From Rhodopirellula halodulae (GTDB taxonomy: Bacteria; Planctomycetota; Planctomycetia; Pirellulales; Pirellulaceae): DNA of 64,000 nt. Positions within the stretch are counted from its first letter, which is position 1, and the number at the start of each line of letters is the position of its first letter. A program made the translations under genes and the position numbers. The notes beneath the pieces were generated by a model. That model searched no databases, was not told the DNA's origin, and worked only from the letters and a program-made list of their open reading frames with translations. Positions 38,096 to 46,724 of this stretch are shown here, piece by piece. Location: positions 1-64,000 of the forward strand of contig NZ_JAJKFV010000010.1 in the NCBI RefSeq assembly GCF_020966775.1, given 5' to 3'.

Positions 38096-39510
38096 GGTTG
38101 CGGGTCATTGGCCGAAGGAATGGGGCTTCCGTGAGGGTCTTTGTCCGGAGAATCCGTTTGGACGTCCAGTCGATCTTGCAATTGCCGGTCGGTGAAGTGC
38201 TCCAAGCGGTGGGCTTGTTGGTGAATTCGATCGCCTTCCAAATCGACGCGCGTGACCAAGTATTGTTCCCAAAGTCGGTGGGATCGAACCAGCGATTCGG
38301 CTTCGGACCGACCGAGTTCGGTGAGCGTCGGGACGAGGGTGGCTGATTCGTTGTCGCGACCGTCCATCACTCGCCGACGCCAAACATGGAATTTCAGCGC
38401 AAGCGAAATCGCGAATCGTTTGGTCAACAAGATGTCAGCCATCCAAGCGTTCAGGTCCTCACGCATTGCCATGGATTCCGCGAGCGGGCGTTCTTCCGTG
38501 GACCGTTCTTCCATTCGATAGAGCAGGGCCAGAACATCGTCCGTCAAAATGGTCCAACGTAGCCATTGCTTGCGAGTCCACTGTGGGATCAAGCCTCGCT
38601 TGGGCGAGAACAGGACGGCCAACGTGAAGGCGGCTCCCGTGGCAACCGCCATCATTCCGGCGGTGGTTGTGCTGCGGAAGCCAAACCAGGTGGGAACTTC
38701 TACCGCAGCGATGTGACCGGCCCAAGCGGAGACCGCGCCGATCACGCACGCCAATCCAATCATCATTCCCAAGCGGTCGGTGAGCAGGTAAGCCGTCGCG
38801 GCGGGGACCACCAGCATCGCAACCACCAGGATGTTGCCAACGCTTTCGAAGCAAGCCACCGCGGTGACGGCGACCAACGTCATCAAGACGTAGTGGATGA
38901 CCTTCGCCGAAAAACCGCTGGAGGTGGCGAGTTCCGCGTCGAAGGTTGCCATCTTGAGTTCTTTGAAGAACAACAACACGAACGCCGCGTTGATCAGCGT
39001 CACGATGGATAGCACGACGACCACGCGTGGAACCCGCACCGAAGCCAAACCGGGCAGCGAAATCGTCCATCGGTCAAGCGGCGTCGATTCAATGGCGCCG
39101 TAGAGCACGCAGCCTGGATCCAGGTCCACGCGATCCGCGGCAAGCACGATCATGATCAATCCCGCGGCAAAGAGCGTCGTGAACACCACTCCCATCGAGG
39201 CGCCTTCGTCAACTTCACCCCGAACGTGAATCCAATCGGACAACAACGCTGTGAGCACGCCGACGATTACCGCGCCCAAGAACATCCATCCACTGCTGCG
39301 AGTGCCCGAGATCAAAAATGCGGCTGCCAGGCCGGGCAACACAGCGTGGCTGATGGCATCGCCCAGCAAACTCATTCGGCGCAAGACCAGGAAGCAACCC
39401 AGCAGCGAAGAAGAGACTGCGCAGAGCATGCCGGCCACAACGATCCAGCCATCCAGTTGCCAGCTCCAATCCACCGACCAGTCGAATCCGCTTTGTGCCG
39501 GAGGAATCAT
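38092..39510 (-). CDS. Metal (Mn/Fe/Zn) ABC transporter permease with C-terminal DtxR-like domain
   Basis: The first ~285 residues of this 472-aa protein are a ZnuB/MntB-type permease with 8-9 helices; LGCFLVLRRMSLLGDAISHAVLPG is the family signature. The following ~180 residues are soluble. They contain TLTELGRSEAESLVRSHRLWEQYL and HQQAHRLEHF, which matches the dimerisation and metal-binding region of DtxR/MntR repressors (HxxAC-xxEH in DtxR, with His in place of Cys here). The fused domain suggests metal sensing on the cytosolic face. Coupled at both ends by ATGA overlaps to the other permease and to the TMTC-like gene. Confidence 0.9.
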   Translation of the reverse strand: MIPPAQSGFDWSVDWSWQLDGWIVVAGMLCAVSSSLLGCFLVLRRMSLLGDAISHAVLPGLAAAFLISGTRSSGWMFLGAVIVGVLTALLSDWIHVRGEVDEGASMGVVFTTLFAAGLIMIVLAADRVDLDPGCVLYGAIESTPLDRWTISLPGLASVRVPRVVVVLSIVTLINAAFVLLFFKELKMATFDAELATSSGFSAKVIHYVLMTLVAVTAVACFESVGNILVVAMLVVPAATAYLLTDRLGMMIGLACVIGAVSAWAGHIAAVEVPTWFGFRSTTTAGMMAVATGAAFTLAVLFSPKRGLIPQWTRKQWLRWTILTDDVLALLYRMEERSTEERPLAESMAMREDLNAWMADILLTKRFAISLALKFHVWRRRVMDGRDNESATLVPTLTELGRSEAESLVRSHRLWEQYLVTRVDLEGDRIHQQAHRLEHFTDRQLQDRLDVQTDSPDKDPHGSPIPSANDPQP

Positions 39511-40841
39511 GAGGGGACTCCTTCGGCAGACTTTGCATGAGGGTCCGTTGGCATCCGGCGTTCGCCAAGTTCCGCGTTCAGCAGCGACTCCAACTCCGCA
39601 ACCGTTTCTGGATCCAAGACGTGTTCAATCGCATCCGCGTCCCGGTCCACCCGTTGAGGAGCGATGTCGGCGTGGTGGATCAAGTAGAGTTCCCACAATC
39701 GGTGTCGCCGGGTCAAACGTCTGGCTTCGGTTTCACCGCGTTCCGTCAATGCGAACTCCATCTTGGTGATGTTTTCGCTGATCCAACCGTCCTTGGACGC
39801 ATGTTCCAAAATGCGTCGCAAGCGTTTCTTGGACCAACTGCGAGCTTGCAGCAATTCTTCCCAGGAAACAGCCAGCCTCTGTGGATCATTCTCAAACAGT
39901 TCATACAATTCGCGCAGAAGGTGTTGGCGATCGATGCTGGCGTTGAGCGATTGACGTCGCCAGATCCGAATCAGTAAGCCGCGCCGTGCGCCGACAAAGA
40001 AGCTGACTAGAAAACCAAGCCCCGTGGCCAGCACGATCATCGCTCCGCTGGGCAATCGCGGCAGCATGGCGCTGGCGGCGGCTCCCACCAGACACCCCGT
40101 CATGCCGATCAGTGACGAAAGCACGATCATCCAAATCAGCCGGTCCGTCCAAAAACGAGCCGAGGCGGCGGGAATGACCAGCAACGCGATGACGAGCACC
40201 AATCCAACCGCCTGCAGTCCCACGATCGTGATCACCACCACGACGGTCATCAATCCGGCGTCCAGCAAGACCACGGGATAGCCGCGCGATCCCGCGAAAG
40301 CTTCATCGAAGCACAGCAGTTTGAATTCTTTGAACAAACCCAAGCAGATCACCACGCACAACAACGATGCGCCGCCGATCAACCAAGCATCGCTGGAGAC
40401 CATCGAGGCCGTTTTGCCGTAGATGAACGATTCCAAGCCGGCTTTGTTGCCGTTTTTCATCTGTTGGGCGATGCCCAGCAATTCCAAACCCAACCCAAAG
40501 AAAACGCTGAGGACGATTCCGAGTGCTGCGTCCTCTTTGATCCGAGTGCCACGCCGAATGATCAGGATGGAAGCGATACCAAACAGCCCTGAAATCGTGG
40601 CGCCCAACAACAGGACCGGCAACGATCGACCGTTGCCTCCCATTGCCGTCACCCACAAGAAAGCGATTGCGATCCCGGGCAGTGCCGCGTGCGCGAGGGC
40701 GTCTCCGACCAGGGCACGTCGACGCAGCAACGTGAAGCACCCCACCAAGCCAGCGGCGAACCCAAGCATCGCGGCGCCCAGGATCACCACGCGAGTGTTG
40801 TGATCCTGCAGGCTGATCACACGCCACAGTTGCTCGCCCAT
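39507..40841 (-). CDS. Metal ABC transporter permease with winged-helix and DtxR-like domain
   Basis: The 444-aa product has the permease part at about 1-290, with LVGCFTLLRRRALVGDALAHAALPG as signature. The soluble tail (about 300-444) begins with a winged-helix-like segment (SWEELLQARSWSKKRLRRIL) and continues with FALTERGETEARRLTRRHRLWELYL, then DADAIEHVLD, as in DtxR domain 2. The Cys of the DtxR metal site is absent, but the EH pair is kept. Together with the next permease it would form the heterodimeric membrane channel. TGATG coupling to the ATPase upstream and ATGA to the second permease. Confidence 0.9.
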   Translation of the reverse strand: MGEQLWRVISLQDHNTRVVILGAAMLGFAAGLVGCFTLLRRRALVGDALAHAALPGIAIAFLWVTAMGGNGRSLPVLLLGATISGLFGIASILIIRRGTRIKEDAALGIVLSVFFGLGLELLGIAQQMKNGNKAGLESFIYGKTASMVSSDAWLIGGASLLCVVICLGLFKEFKLLCFDEAFAGSRGYPVVLLDAGLMTVVVVITIVGLQAVGLVLVIALLVIPAASARFWTDRLIWMIVLSSLIGMTGCLVGAAASAMLPRLPSGAMIVLATGLGFLVSFFVGARRGLLIRIWRRQSLNASIDRQHLLRELYELFENDPQRLAVSWEELLQARSWSKKRLRRILEHASKDGWISENITKMEFALTERGETEARRLTRRHRLWELYLIHHADIAPQRVDRDADAIEHVLDPETVAELESLLNAELGERRMPTDPHAKSAEGVPS

Positions 40842-41698
40842 CAGATCGAACGTTCCCGCCGACGCATCGCTTCGGTGGCCTCGTCCAGCAACGTCAAGCG
40901 GCCACCATAGGTTTTTTGCAGGTTTTCACTGGTGAACACGTCTTCCGTTTTGCCGGCAGCAACGACTCTCATGTTCAGAAGCACGACGTAGTCGAAGTAG
41001 TCCGGCACGGATTGCAAATCGTGATGGATGACCACCGCCGTTTTTCCATCGGCCCGCATCTGACGAAGCAAGTCGATGATGGCTGCTTCCGTTGCCGCAT
41101 CCACCGCGGCCAGAGGTTCGTCCATCAAATACAGGTCCGCGTCTTGGACGAGCGCGCGCGCCAGGAATGTGCGTTGTTGCTGTCCGCCAGAAAGCTGGCT
41201 GATCTGTCGGTTGGCCAAATCAGCAATGCCGACCCGTGCCAGCGCATCGCGTGCGATGTCGCGATGTTTCTTTCGCACCGGCATGCACCAACCCAAACGG
41301 CGATACAGTCCCATCGTCACCACATCGAGAGCATCGACAGGGAAGTCCCAATCAACACTTTCACGTTGCGGGACGTAACCAACACGTCCGCGTGATTTGG
41401 CGTAGGGCTCGCCAAAGACTTCGACACGACCGGACGCTCGTGGGATCAAGTCCATGACGGCTTTGAGCAGGGTGCTTTTGCCCGCGCCATTGGGTCCGAC
41501 AATGCCCACCAAATTTCCGGCGGGGATTTCCAACTCCACGTCCCAAATCACCGGTTTACGGTGATAGGCAACGGTTAGATCATCCACCTTCAACGCGATG
41601 GAATCCGGCTGCGTTTGGGCTGCGGAACGATTGTCCGAGATGGGGGCGTCTGCAATTAGTTCGTCTGCGGCGGGACCGGAGGGGGTGACGGAGTTCAT
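40841..41698 (-). CDS. Metal ABC transporter ATP-binding protein
   Basis: The 285-aa ATPase has Walker A GPNGAGKST, the Q-loop in YVPQRESVDWDFP, which is typical of Mn/Zn/Fe (ZnuC/MntA/TroB) ATPases, the signature LSGGQQQR, Walker B LYLMDEP and the H-loop VIHHDLQ. About 30 residues before the nucleotide-binding domain are an extension without known role. It powers import of a divalent metal through the two permeases encoded next. The binding-protein gene lies 29 bases upstream. Confidence 0.95.
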   Translation of the reverse strand: MNSVTPSGPAADELIADAPISDNRSAAQTQPDSIALKVDDLTVAYHRKPVIWDVELEIPAGNLVGIVGPNGAGKSTLLKAVMDLIPRASGRVEVFGEPYAKSRGRVGYVPQRESVDWDFPVDALDVVTMGLYRRLGWCMPVRKKHRDIARDALARVGIADLANRQISQLSGGQQQRTFLARALVQDADLYLMDEPLAAVDAATEAAIIDLLRQMRADGKTAVVIHHDLQSVPDYFDYVVLLNMRVVAAGKTEDVFTSENLQKTYGGRLTLLDEATEAMRRRERSI

Positions 41699-41727
41699 GG
41701 AAGAGATGGATGAGTCAGTGAACCGGG

Positions 41728-42771
41728 TCAGTCGTTGTTCGACGTGGAATGTGTCGACGCTTCCATGCTGAGTTTGCCACGCAGGCCCCGCTCGGGAGCC
41801 TCACCGCCCAAGGCACGGGTGATCGTGGTCACATTGTGATCAATCATGCCTGGATAGGTACCTTCGTAAGTGTCTGCATCGCCCGCGGAATCCGAAAACA
41901 GCTCGCCCCCGATGACGACTTCGTGCCCACGAGATTTGGCGCCCGCGATCAAGGCTTGGATGCTTTTGCCGTTGACGCTGGTTTCGACGAAGACGGCGGG
42001 GACCTTTTTCTCAATGATCAAATCCACCAACTGATTGATGCGCTGCAGACCCGCTTCGGAGTCCGTTGAGATTCCCTGCACTCCCATGACTTCGATGTCA
42101 TAGGCTCGGCCCAAGTATCCAAACGCGTCATGTGACGTGATCAGGATGCGTTGTTCTTCCGGGATCGTGGCGAGCGTCGCTTTTGCGTCCTTTGCCAGTT
42201 GCTCAAGGTCCGCTTGATACTGTTTCGCGTTTTGCTGGAACTCGGTTTTCTGGGCGGGCAGTTCCTTCGAAAGCACTTGAGCGACTTCGTCGGCGGTGGT
42301 CGCCCAAAGCTCGACGTCGAACCAAACATGCGGGTCAGGGTGGCCGGTTTGCTCCGTGCCGGACAGAAGCTTGCTTGAATCCACTCCATCGGTGATCGCG
42401 TGAACCGGTTTGGGGGCACCCAGCGATCCATCGCCGACCTTCGCCAAGGTGTCCGTCATCTTCCCTTCGAGCATCAAACCCGAATAGAACACCACGTCGG
42501 CATCGACAATCAGCCTCACATCGTCCGTAACGACTTTGTACAAGTGCGGGTCCACGCCGGGGCCTAGCAAGACTTGAACTTCGATGTTGTCGCCACCAAC
42601 GGCTTTCACCACGTCCCCGACCATGGTGGTGGTGGCCAAGACTCTCAGCTTGCCCGTTTTGGGAGCTGGCTTGGGTTGAGTGCAGCCGATGACCGGCAAC
42701 AAAGCTATGACGACGCCTAAGTGGCCGATCCACGAGGCTGAAAAACGAAACGATGTTTGGGTTGGTGTCAT
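41728..42771 (-). CDS. Metal ABC transporter substrate-binding lipoprotein (TroA/MntC type)
   Basis: The ATG at 42771 overlaps the NUDIX stop (ATGA) and gives a lipoprotein signal with lipobox VIGC (Cys30); mature product about 318 aa. Metal ligands of cluster A-I proteins are visible: His in PGVDPHLYK, His in PDPHVWFD, Glu in VFVETSV and Asp in GMIDHNV. The His-rich loop that marks zinc-specific ZnuA proteins is missing, so Mn2+ or Fe2+ is more likely than Zn2+. The linker helix between lobes is present, so the domain is complete. Confidence 0.93.
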   Translation of the reverse strand: MTPTQTSFRFSASWIGHLGVVIALLPVIGCTQPKPAPKTGKLRVLATTTMVGDVVKAVGGDNIEVQVLLGPGVDPHLYKVVTDDVRLIVDADVVFYSGLMLEGKMTDTLAKVGDGSLGAPKPVHAITDGVDSSKLLSGTEQTGHPDPHVWFDVELWATTADEVAQVLSKELPAQKTEFQQNAKQYQADLEQLAKDAKATLATIPEEQRILITSHDAFGYLGRAYDIEVMGVQGISTDSEAGLQRINQLVDLIIEKKVPAVFVETSVNGKSIQALIAGAKSRGHEVVIGGELFSDSAGDADTYEGTYPGMIDHNVTTITRALGGEAPERGLRGKLSMEASTHSTSNND

Positions 42772-43580
42772 GAATGGTTGGATTTGCGCTCGCGAAGCCA
42801 CTGTTCGACGGCGATGCGGTTGGATGGAAACGCCATGTTGTTGAGTTCACGTTTGGTGGGAACACACCATCGGTAATCGCTCAGTTCGGTCGGTTCGAGT
42901 TCGACTGAGTCCTCGTTTTCCACTTGGCAAACAAAGAACAGATCCACGACGTCGGCGGTGACGCCTTGGTAGGTGTAGTGATTGGGTCCCGTGGTCAGAA
43001 GCCGCATGCTCGCAATGGTCAACTGAGTTTCTTCGGTGACCTCGCGACGCAGTGCGTCCTCGATCGATTCTCCTCGATCAACGAATCCTCCCGGAAGTCC
43101 CCACTGGCCTCTTCCTGGATCACGAGCCCGCCGTACCAGCAGCAATTCTTGGTCCTGGTTGACGATCAAACCTCCGACCGCCGCGACGGGACCGAAGAAA
43201 AAAGCGAACCCGCATTGCTCACAGCGAAACGGAATCGTTCCCGGAGACTGATTGGGTGCCTGACAAGAAGGACAGAATCGAAAAGCGTCTTCGATTGCTT
43301 CTTCGGATGCGGGACGAGGTGTGGATCGAGAACGAACACCTTTCGCGGTCGATTTGCGAACGGATTTTTTAGCGGCCTTTCGTGATGTGGTCGATTTGCG
43401 TGCGTGCGGGGAAACCGAGGATTGCTTCGCGGATTTTTTGGCTGACTTTTTGGTGGACTTTTTTCCGCTCTTCTTGACCGACTTTCGCTGGGACTTGGTT
43501 TTGGTTTGGGTGTTGGCGGACGCCTTGCGAGACTTCTTGGAAGACTTGCGAACGGTGGAGACGCTCGATTTCTTTTTCAT
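42768..43580 (-). CDS. NUDIX hydrolase with histone-H1-like N-terminal tail and zinc ribbon
   Basis: The first ~90 residues of the 270-aa product are Lys/Ser/Thr/Ala repeats (KKSGKKSTKKSAKKS), like histone H1-type tails. A four-Cys ribbon follows (CPSCQAP ... CEQCGF), then the NUDIX domain with GLPGGFVDRGESIEDALRRE plus VTEET, a full Nudix box. The ribbon-NUDIX part resembles NudC/NADH-pyrophosphatase-like proteins, so cleavage of a nucleoside-diphosphate derivative is likely. The tail would allow nucleic acid binding. The ATG at 43580 shares a base with the preceding stop (TGATG); a GTG lies 3 bases before. Confidence 0.85.
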   Translation of the reverse strand: MKKKSSVSTVRKSSKKSRKASANTQTKTKSQRKSVKKSGKKSTKKSAKKSAKQSSVSPHARKSTTSRKAAKKSVRKSTAKGVRSRSTPRPASEEAIEDAFRFCPSCQAPNQSPGTIPFRCEQCGFAFFFGPVAAVGGLIVNQDQELLLVRRARDPGRGQWGLPGGFVDRGESIEDALRREVTEETQLTIASMRLLTTGPNHYTYQGVTADVVDLFFVCQVENEDSVELEPTELSDYRWCVPTKRELNNMAFPSNRIAVEQWLRERKSNHS

Positions 43581-44980
43581 CACTGGTCCTCGCTTTCCGA
43601 CGCCGTGTCACTCGAAGTGGGCTCTTCGTTCATGGAGAAAGCCGTGATGGATTCGGTGTGGTAGTGAGCGGCTCGCAAAACGCCGGCCCCGCTCAGTCGC
43701 GAACCCAACGTGCGAAGCTCGTCTACCGAATGGATCACGCCCATGCCAAAGGATTCGATCACGTCGTCCTCCAATTGGCAGTGGACCAAGACATGACCGT
43801 CGGCGATCAATTGGTTCCATTGCCGTGCCAGTGGCGTCTCCGCATCCCAGGACCGGAAGGCGGTGTCTTGATCGAGCGAGGCTTCATTGCCGGGTTGGTC
43901 GTCAGAATCATCTTCGTTGCTTTCAATGCCCGTGATCCCCTGCCCCAACTCTCGCGACCAAACGGGATCCGGTGCGGCGGCCACTTCGGACCAGAGCACG
44001 ATTGTTCCGCCGGGGGTCACGTGACGTCCGGCCGCGATGGCAGCGCGTGCCAAGTTCACCCAAGTCTGCGAGGCCGCGTCACCGTCCAATGCGGCAACGA
44101 CCAAATCGGCCGTGGGGACGGTTTCACTGATGCTGGATTGGTCTTGATTGGGTGATTCGGCCGCGTCCCATGATTCCGCGTCGGCTGTTTCGCCACTGGC
44201 GTATAGGTTGGTCAATTCGTGTCGCAATGCGTCCGGCGTTCCGGCAACCAAACGCCCCAGTTCGCCAGCAGCATCGGCCGATGCCAACATCATGACTTGA
44301 ACGCCAAGCAACCAAGCGGCTTCAGATGGTTCCGTGGTCTTGCCCGTTTGATAGCGATGCTGGGTCGCCGCGTCAGCAAACAGCGGGAAGATCCCCGTCG
44401 GGTCAATGTTGTTAATCGCGTCGCGAGCCCGCGCGGACAAGATCGGCAAAGTGAAATCGGCGTCGACCAAGTCTTTGGCAATGTAGACCGCTTCGGCGTT
44501 CTCATCCGCCACGATGTACCGCAAACTTTCACGACGGTGTGGTTGATGCCGAACGACCTCGACGTTCAACGGCTTCAGTGTGTCGGTGTTGTTGGCGACA
44601 CCATCGAGTTCGTCTTCCAATTCTTTCGCGAACGCTTCGCTGGCTTCGCTCCACAGCACCACGCTGACTCGACCCGCATTGGCTCGCCCCAGTAAGTTCA
44701 GCACCCCTCTTAGAACGTCGTTCAAACGCGGGACGTTGGGATCCACCGCCAACGCCACGTGATCCCCTGGAACGATCGCTTCCACGATCGTCGGAAAGTC
44801 AGCCGGAGTCTGCAGCATCGTTGTGGCCAGCTGCGCGATCGCTTCTGGGGAATCGTTAACGGGCTGCGACCGGGCGGAAAACGAGCCTGCCACCGCGGCG
44901 GGACGCAATTCCCACAATTCACCTTCCACCGCTCCGCGATACTGTTGGGCCGAAACGACAGGCAGAGAAACACGCTTCAT
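43580..44980 (-). CDS. LarA-like (DUF2088) protein
   Basis: The 466-aa product contains IVPGDHVALAVDPNVPRLNDVLRGVL (about 68-95), matching the start of DUF2088/LarA, the apoprotein of nickel-pincer lactate racemase. The next strand VSVVLWSEASEAF replaces the usual AxGxHR segment, and RHQPH occurs later. The catalytic histidine and lysine pattern of LarA is not clear, so racemase activity is uncertain. No larB/larC/larE genes are nearby. It is the first gene of the operon that continues with the NUDIX and metal-transport genes. Large acidic insertions (about 270-285 and 345-370) are unusual. Confidence 0.65.
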   Translation of the reverse strand: MKRVSLPVVSAQQYRGAVEGELWELRPAAVAGSFSARSQPVNDSPEAIAQLATTMLQTPADFPTIVEAIVPGDHVALAVDPNVPRLNDVLRGVLNLLGRANAGRVSVVLWSEASEAFAKELEDELDGVANNTDTLKPLNVEVVRHQPHRRESLRYIVADENAEAVYIAKDLVDADFTLPILSARARDAINNIDPTGIFPLFADAATQHRYQTGKTTEPSEAAWLLGVQVMMLASADAAGELGRLVAGTPDALRHELTNLYASGETADAESWDAAESPNQDQSSISETVPTADLVVAALDGDAASQTWVNLARAAIAAGRHVTPGGTIVLWSEVAAAPDPVWSRELGQGITGIESNEDDSDDQPGNEASLDQDTAFRSWDAETPLARQWNQLIADGHVLVHCQLEDDVIESFGMGVIHSVDELRTLGSRLSGAGVLRAAHYHTESITAFSMNEEPTSSDTASESEDQ

Positions 44981-45391
44981 AAGACAAATGGTTTAGGATG
45001 ATTGGTGGCGATGATGGTTCGGCGAATTGGCGGGATCAGTTGGGGTTTCAATCCAACGTGCGACAACTTCGACCAGGTGGCGACGGCTTTCGTGGATCGA
45101 TTGACGCGCTGGTGATCGTTCAATCCGAGATGCAAACACGCTGCATCGGCAAGGCCGCGAAAACTGTTGGGACGGAAGCAGCACCGGATTGCGGAGGTCA
45201 CTGGTACCGATTGGCGTGCATTTCCATCCTGTTTTTGCCCAAGCAGCGCCCAAAGCACCCTCGGGACGATCTGACCGAATGACGTTATGGTATCGAATCG
45301 CGGTTGATTGGGTGACCCCAGCCGGCTCCGTTGGGGGCAGCCTCGCCCAATTCGCGACAGGCGGCTCTTCTTCTCCATTCTGGGTTTTCCA
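44981..45391. promoter_or_regulatory. Divergent intergenic region before the metal-transport operon
   Basis: These 411 bases separate the start of the seven-gene minus-strand operon from a plus-strand gene. They must hold both promoters. No inverted repeat clearly resembling a DtxR, MntR or Fur box was identified by eye, and no coding frame looks protein-like. Confidence 0.4.
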
Positions 45392-45970
45392 ATGACGCAA
45401 ATTCTCGCTGAACAGCCTTTGGTGCTTTCGATCCTGTTGGGGGTTTTGGCCATCGGTTTGATCTATGGATGGCTGCAAACGGGCATGAAGTCCTTGGCGA
45501 TCACGGGTTTGGTTTGTGCCGCGCTGATCCCAGTGGCTTGGGTGATCGCCAGAAATTGGGTGACAGACGAAGAACGAATTGAGCAGCTCATCTACGACGT
45601 TGCCAAAGCGGTGGAAGAAGAACGCTACGACGAAGTCCTGGAGCTAATCGGGGCTGACCAAACCAAGTCCCAAGCGGGGGCCGAATTGCCACGCTACGAA
45701 TTTGACGAAGCCAAGGTGGGCAATATCCGATCAATCCAAATGGTCGAAGGTGCGTCACCACCACAGGCCAACGTGGACATGTTGGTGAAGGTCGTTGTGA
45801 GCGAGAAGCGAGGATCGATCAAGAACGTGTCGGTACCGCGACGATTGATGTTGACCTTTGAAAAGAGCGGCGACCCCAACGCGAAACATGGCGGATGGTT
45901 GGTGATCAAGTACGCACACATGCCGCCCGTTGGGAAACCTGACGCTTACTCCACGGGAAGCTTCCAGTGA
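45392..45970 (+). CDS. Small two-helix membrane protein of unknown function
   Basis: The 192-aa product has two hydrophobic helices near the N-terminus (about 11-28 and 33-51), then a soluble domain with EERIEQLIYDVAKAVEEERYDE and alternating strands (NVDMLVKVVVSEK, VPRRLMLTFEKSG, HGGWLVIKYAHM) like an NTF2/DUF4878-type cone. This domain type is a guess from the helix-then-strand layout. The start at 45392 was chosen because the helices begin right after it. Its stop overlaps the tmk start (GTGA). Confidence 0.65.
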   Translation: MTQILAEQPLVLSILLGVLAIGLIYGWLQTGMKSLAITGLVCAALIPVAWVIARNWVTDEERIEQLIYDVAKAVEEERYDEVLELIGADQTKSQAGAELPRYEFDEAKVGNIRSIQMVEGASPPQANVDMLVKVVVSEKRGSIKNVSVPRRLMLTFEKSGDPNAKHGGWLVIKYAHMPPVGKPDAYSTGSFQ

Positions 45971-46620
45971 GCCAGTTCGCACAACCAATGCCGTCACCTT
46001 TGAACGAGCAGCACACTTATCCCGGAAAATTGATCACGCTGGACGGGATCGATGGCGTGGGAAAAACATCGCAGATCGAGATTCTTGCCGAGCGTCTTCG
46101 ATCGGAAGGTCACGAAGTGATGTGCGTGCGTGACCCGGGATCCACTGAACTGGGGACTCGTTTGCGAGCGATGTTGCTGGACAGCGATTTGGAAATGCAT
46201 CGACGCACCGAGGCGATGCTGTTCATGGCCAGCCGCTGCGAGATGATCGAATCCACCTTGCGTCCGGCACTTGCCGACGGGGTCATCGTCATCAGCGATC
46301 GATTTTTGCTCGCCAACGTGGTGTACCAGAGTGTTGGCGGGGACGTGAAGTCGGAACTTCTCTGGCAGATGGGGCGTTTGGCTTGTGGAGGCGTGCAACC
46401 TGACACCACATTGTTGTTGGACTTGCCCGCCGAAATTTCAATGCAACGCGTCGGTGGCGAAAAGGACCGCATGGAATCTCGCGGCATGGATTACATGGCA
46501 AAGGTACGGCAAGCCTTCCTGCGGGAGCTATCCAATGCCGGTGGCCAAACGTACGTCATCGATGCATCGGGAACGATTGAAGAGGTCGCCGCCTCCATCG
46601 CCAACATTGATTTGTTGTGA
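45967..46620 (+). CDS. tmk: Thymidylate kinase
   Basis: Phosphorylates dTMP to dTDP for DNA synthesis. The 217-aa product has P-loop DGIDGVGKTSQ, the DR-type motif (RDPGSTELGTRLR) for dTMP binding, the segment ISDRFLLANVVYQSVGG and the lid region GGEKDRMESRG. The start is a GTG in a GTGA overlap with the upstream gene; an ATG seven codons later (45988) is a possible alternative. The usual LID sequence of E. coli-type enzymes is shortened. It is coupled to the membrane-protein gene upstream. Confidence 0.95.
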   Translation: MSQFAQPMPSPLNEQHTYPGKLITLDGIDGVGKTSQIEILAERLRSEGHEVMCVRDPGSTELGTRLRAMLLDSDLEMHRRTEAMLFMASRCEMIESTLRPALADGVIVISDRFLLANVVYQSVGGDVKSELLWQMGRLACGGVQPDTTLLLDLPAEISMQRVGGEKDRMESRGMDYMAKVRQAFLRELSNAGGQTYVIDASGTIEEVAASIANIDLL

Positions 46621-46724
46621 GTCGATTGGAACTGTGTCGTTAATGGCTGAATACCGATTTTTTCCGTCTGGTTCGATCGTCAAGTGACTAACATCGACTC
46701 ACATCGTCGCGAAGGGGCAATGTC

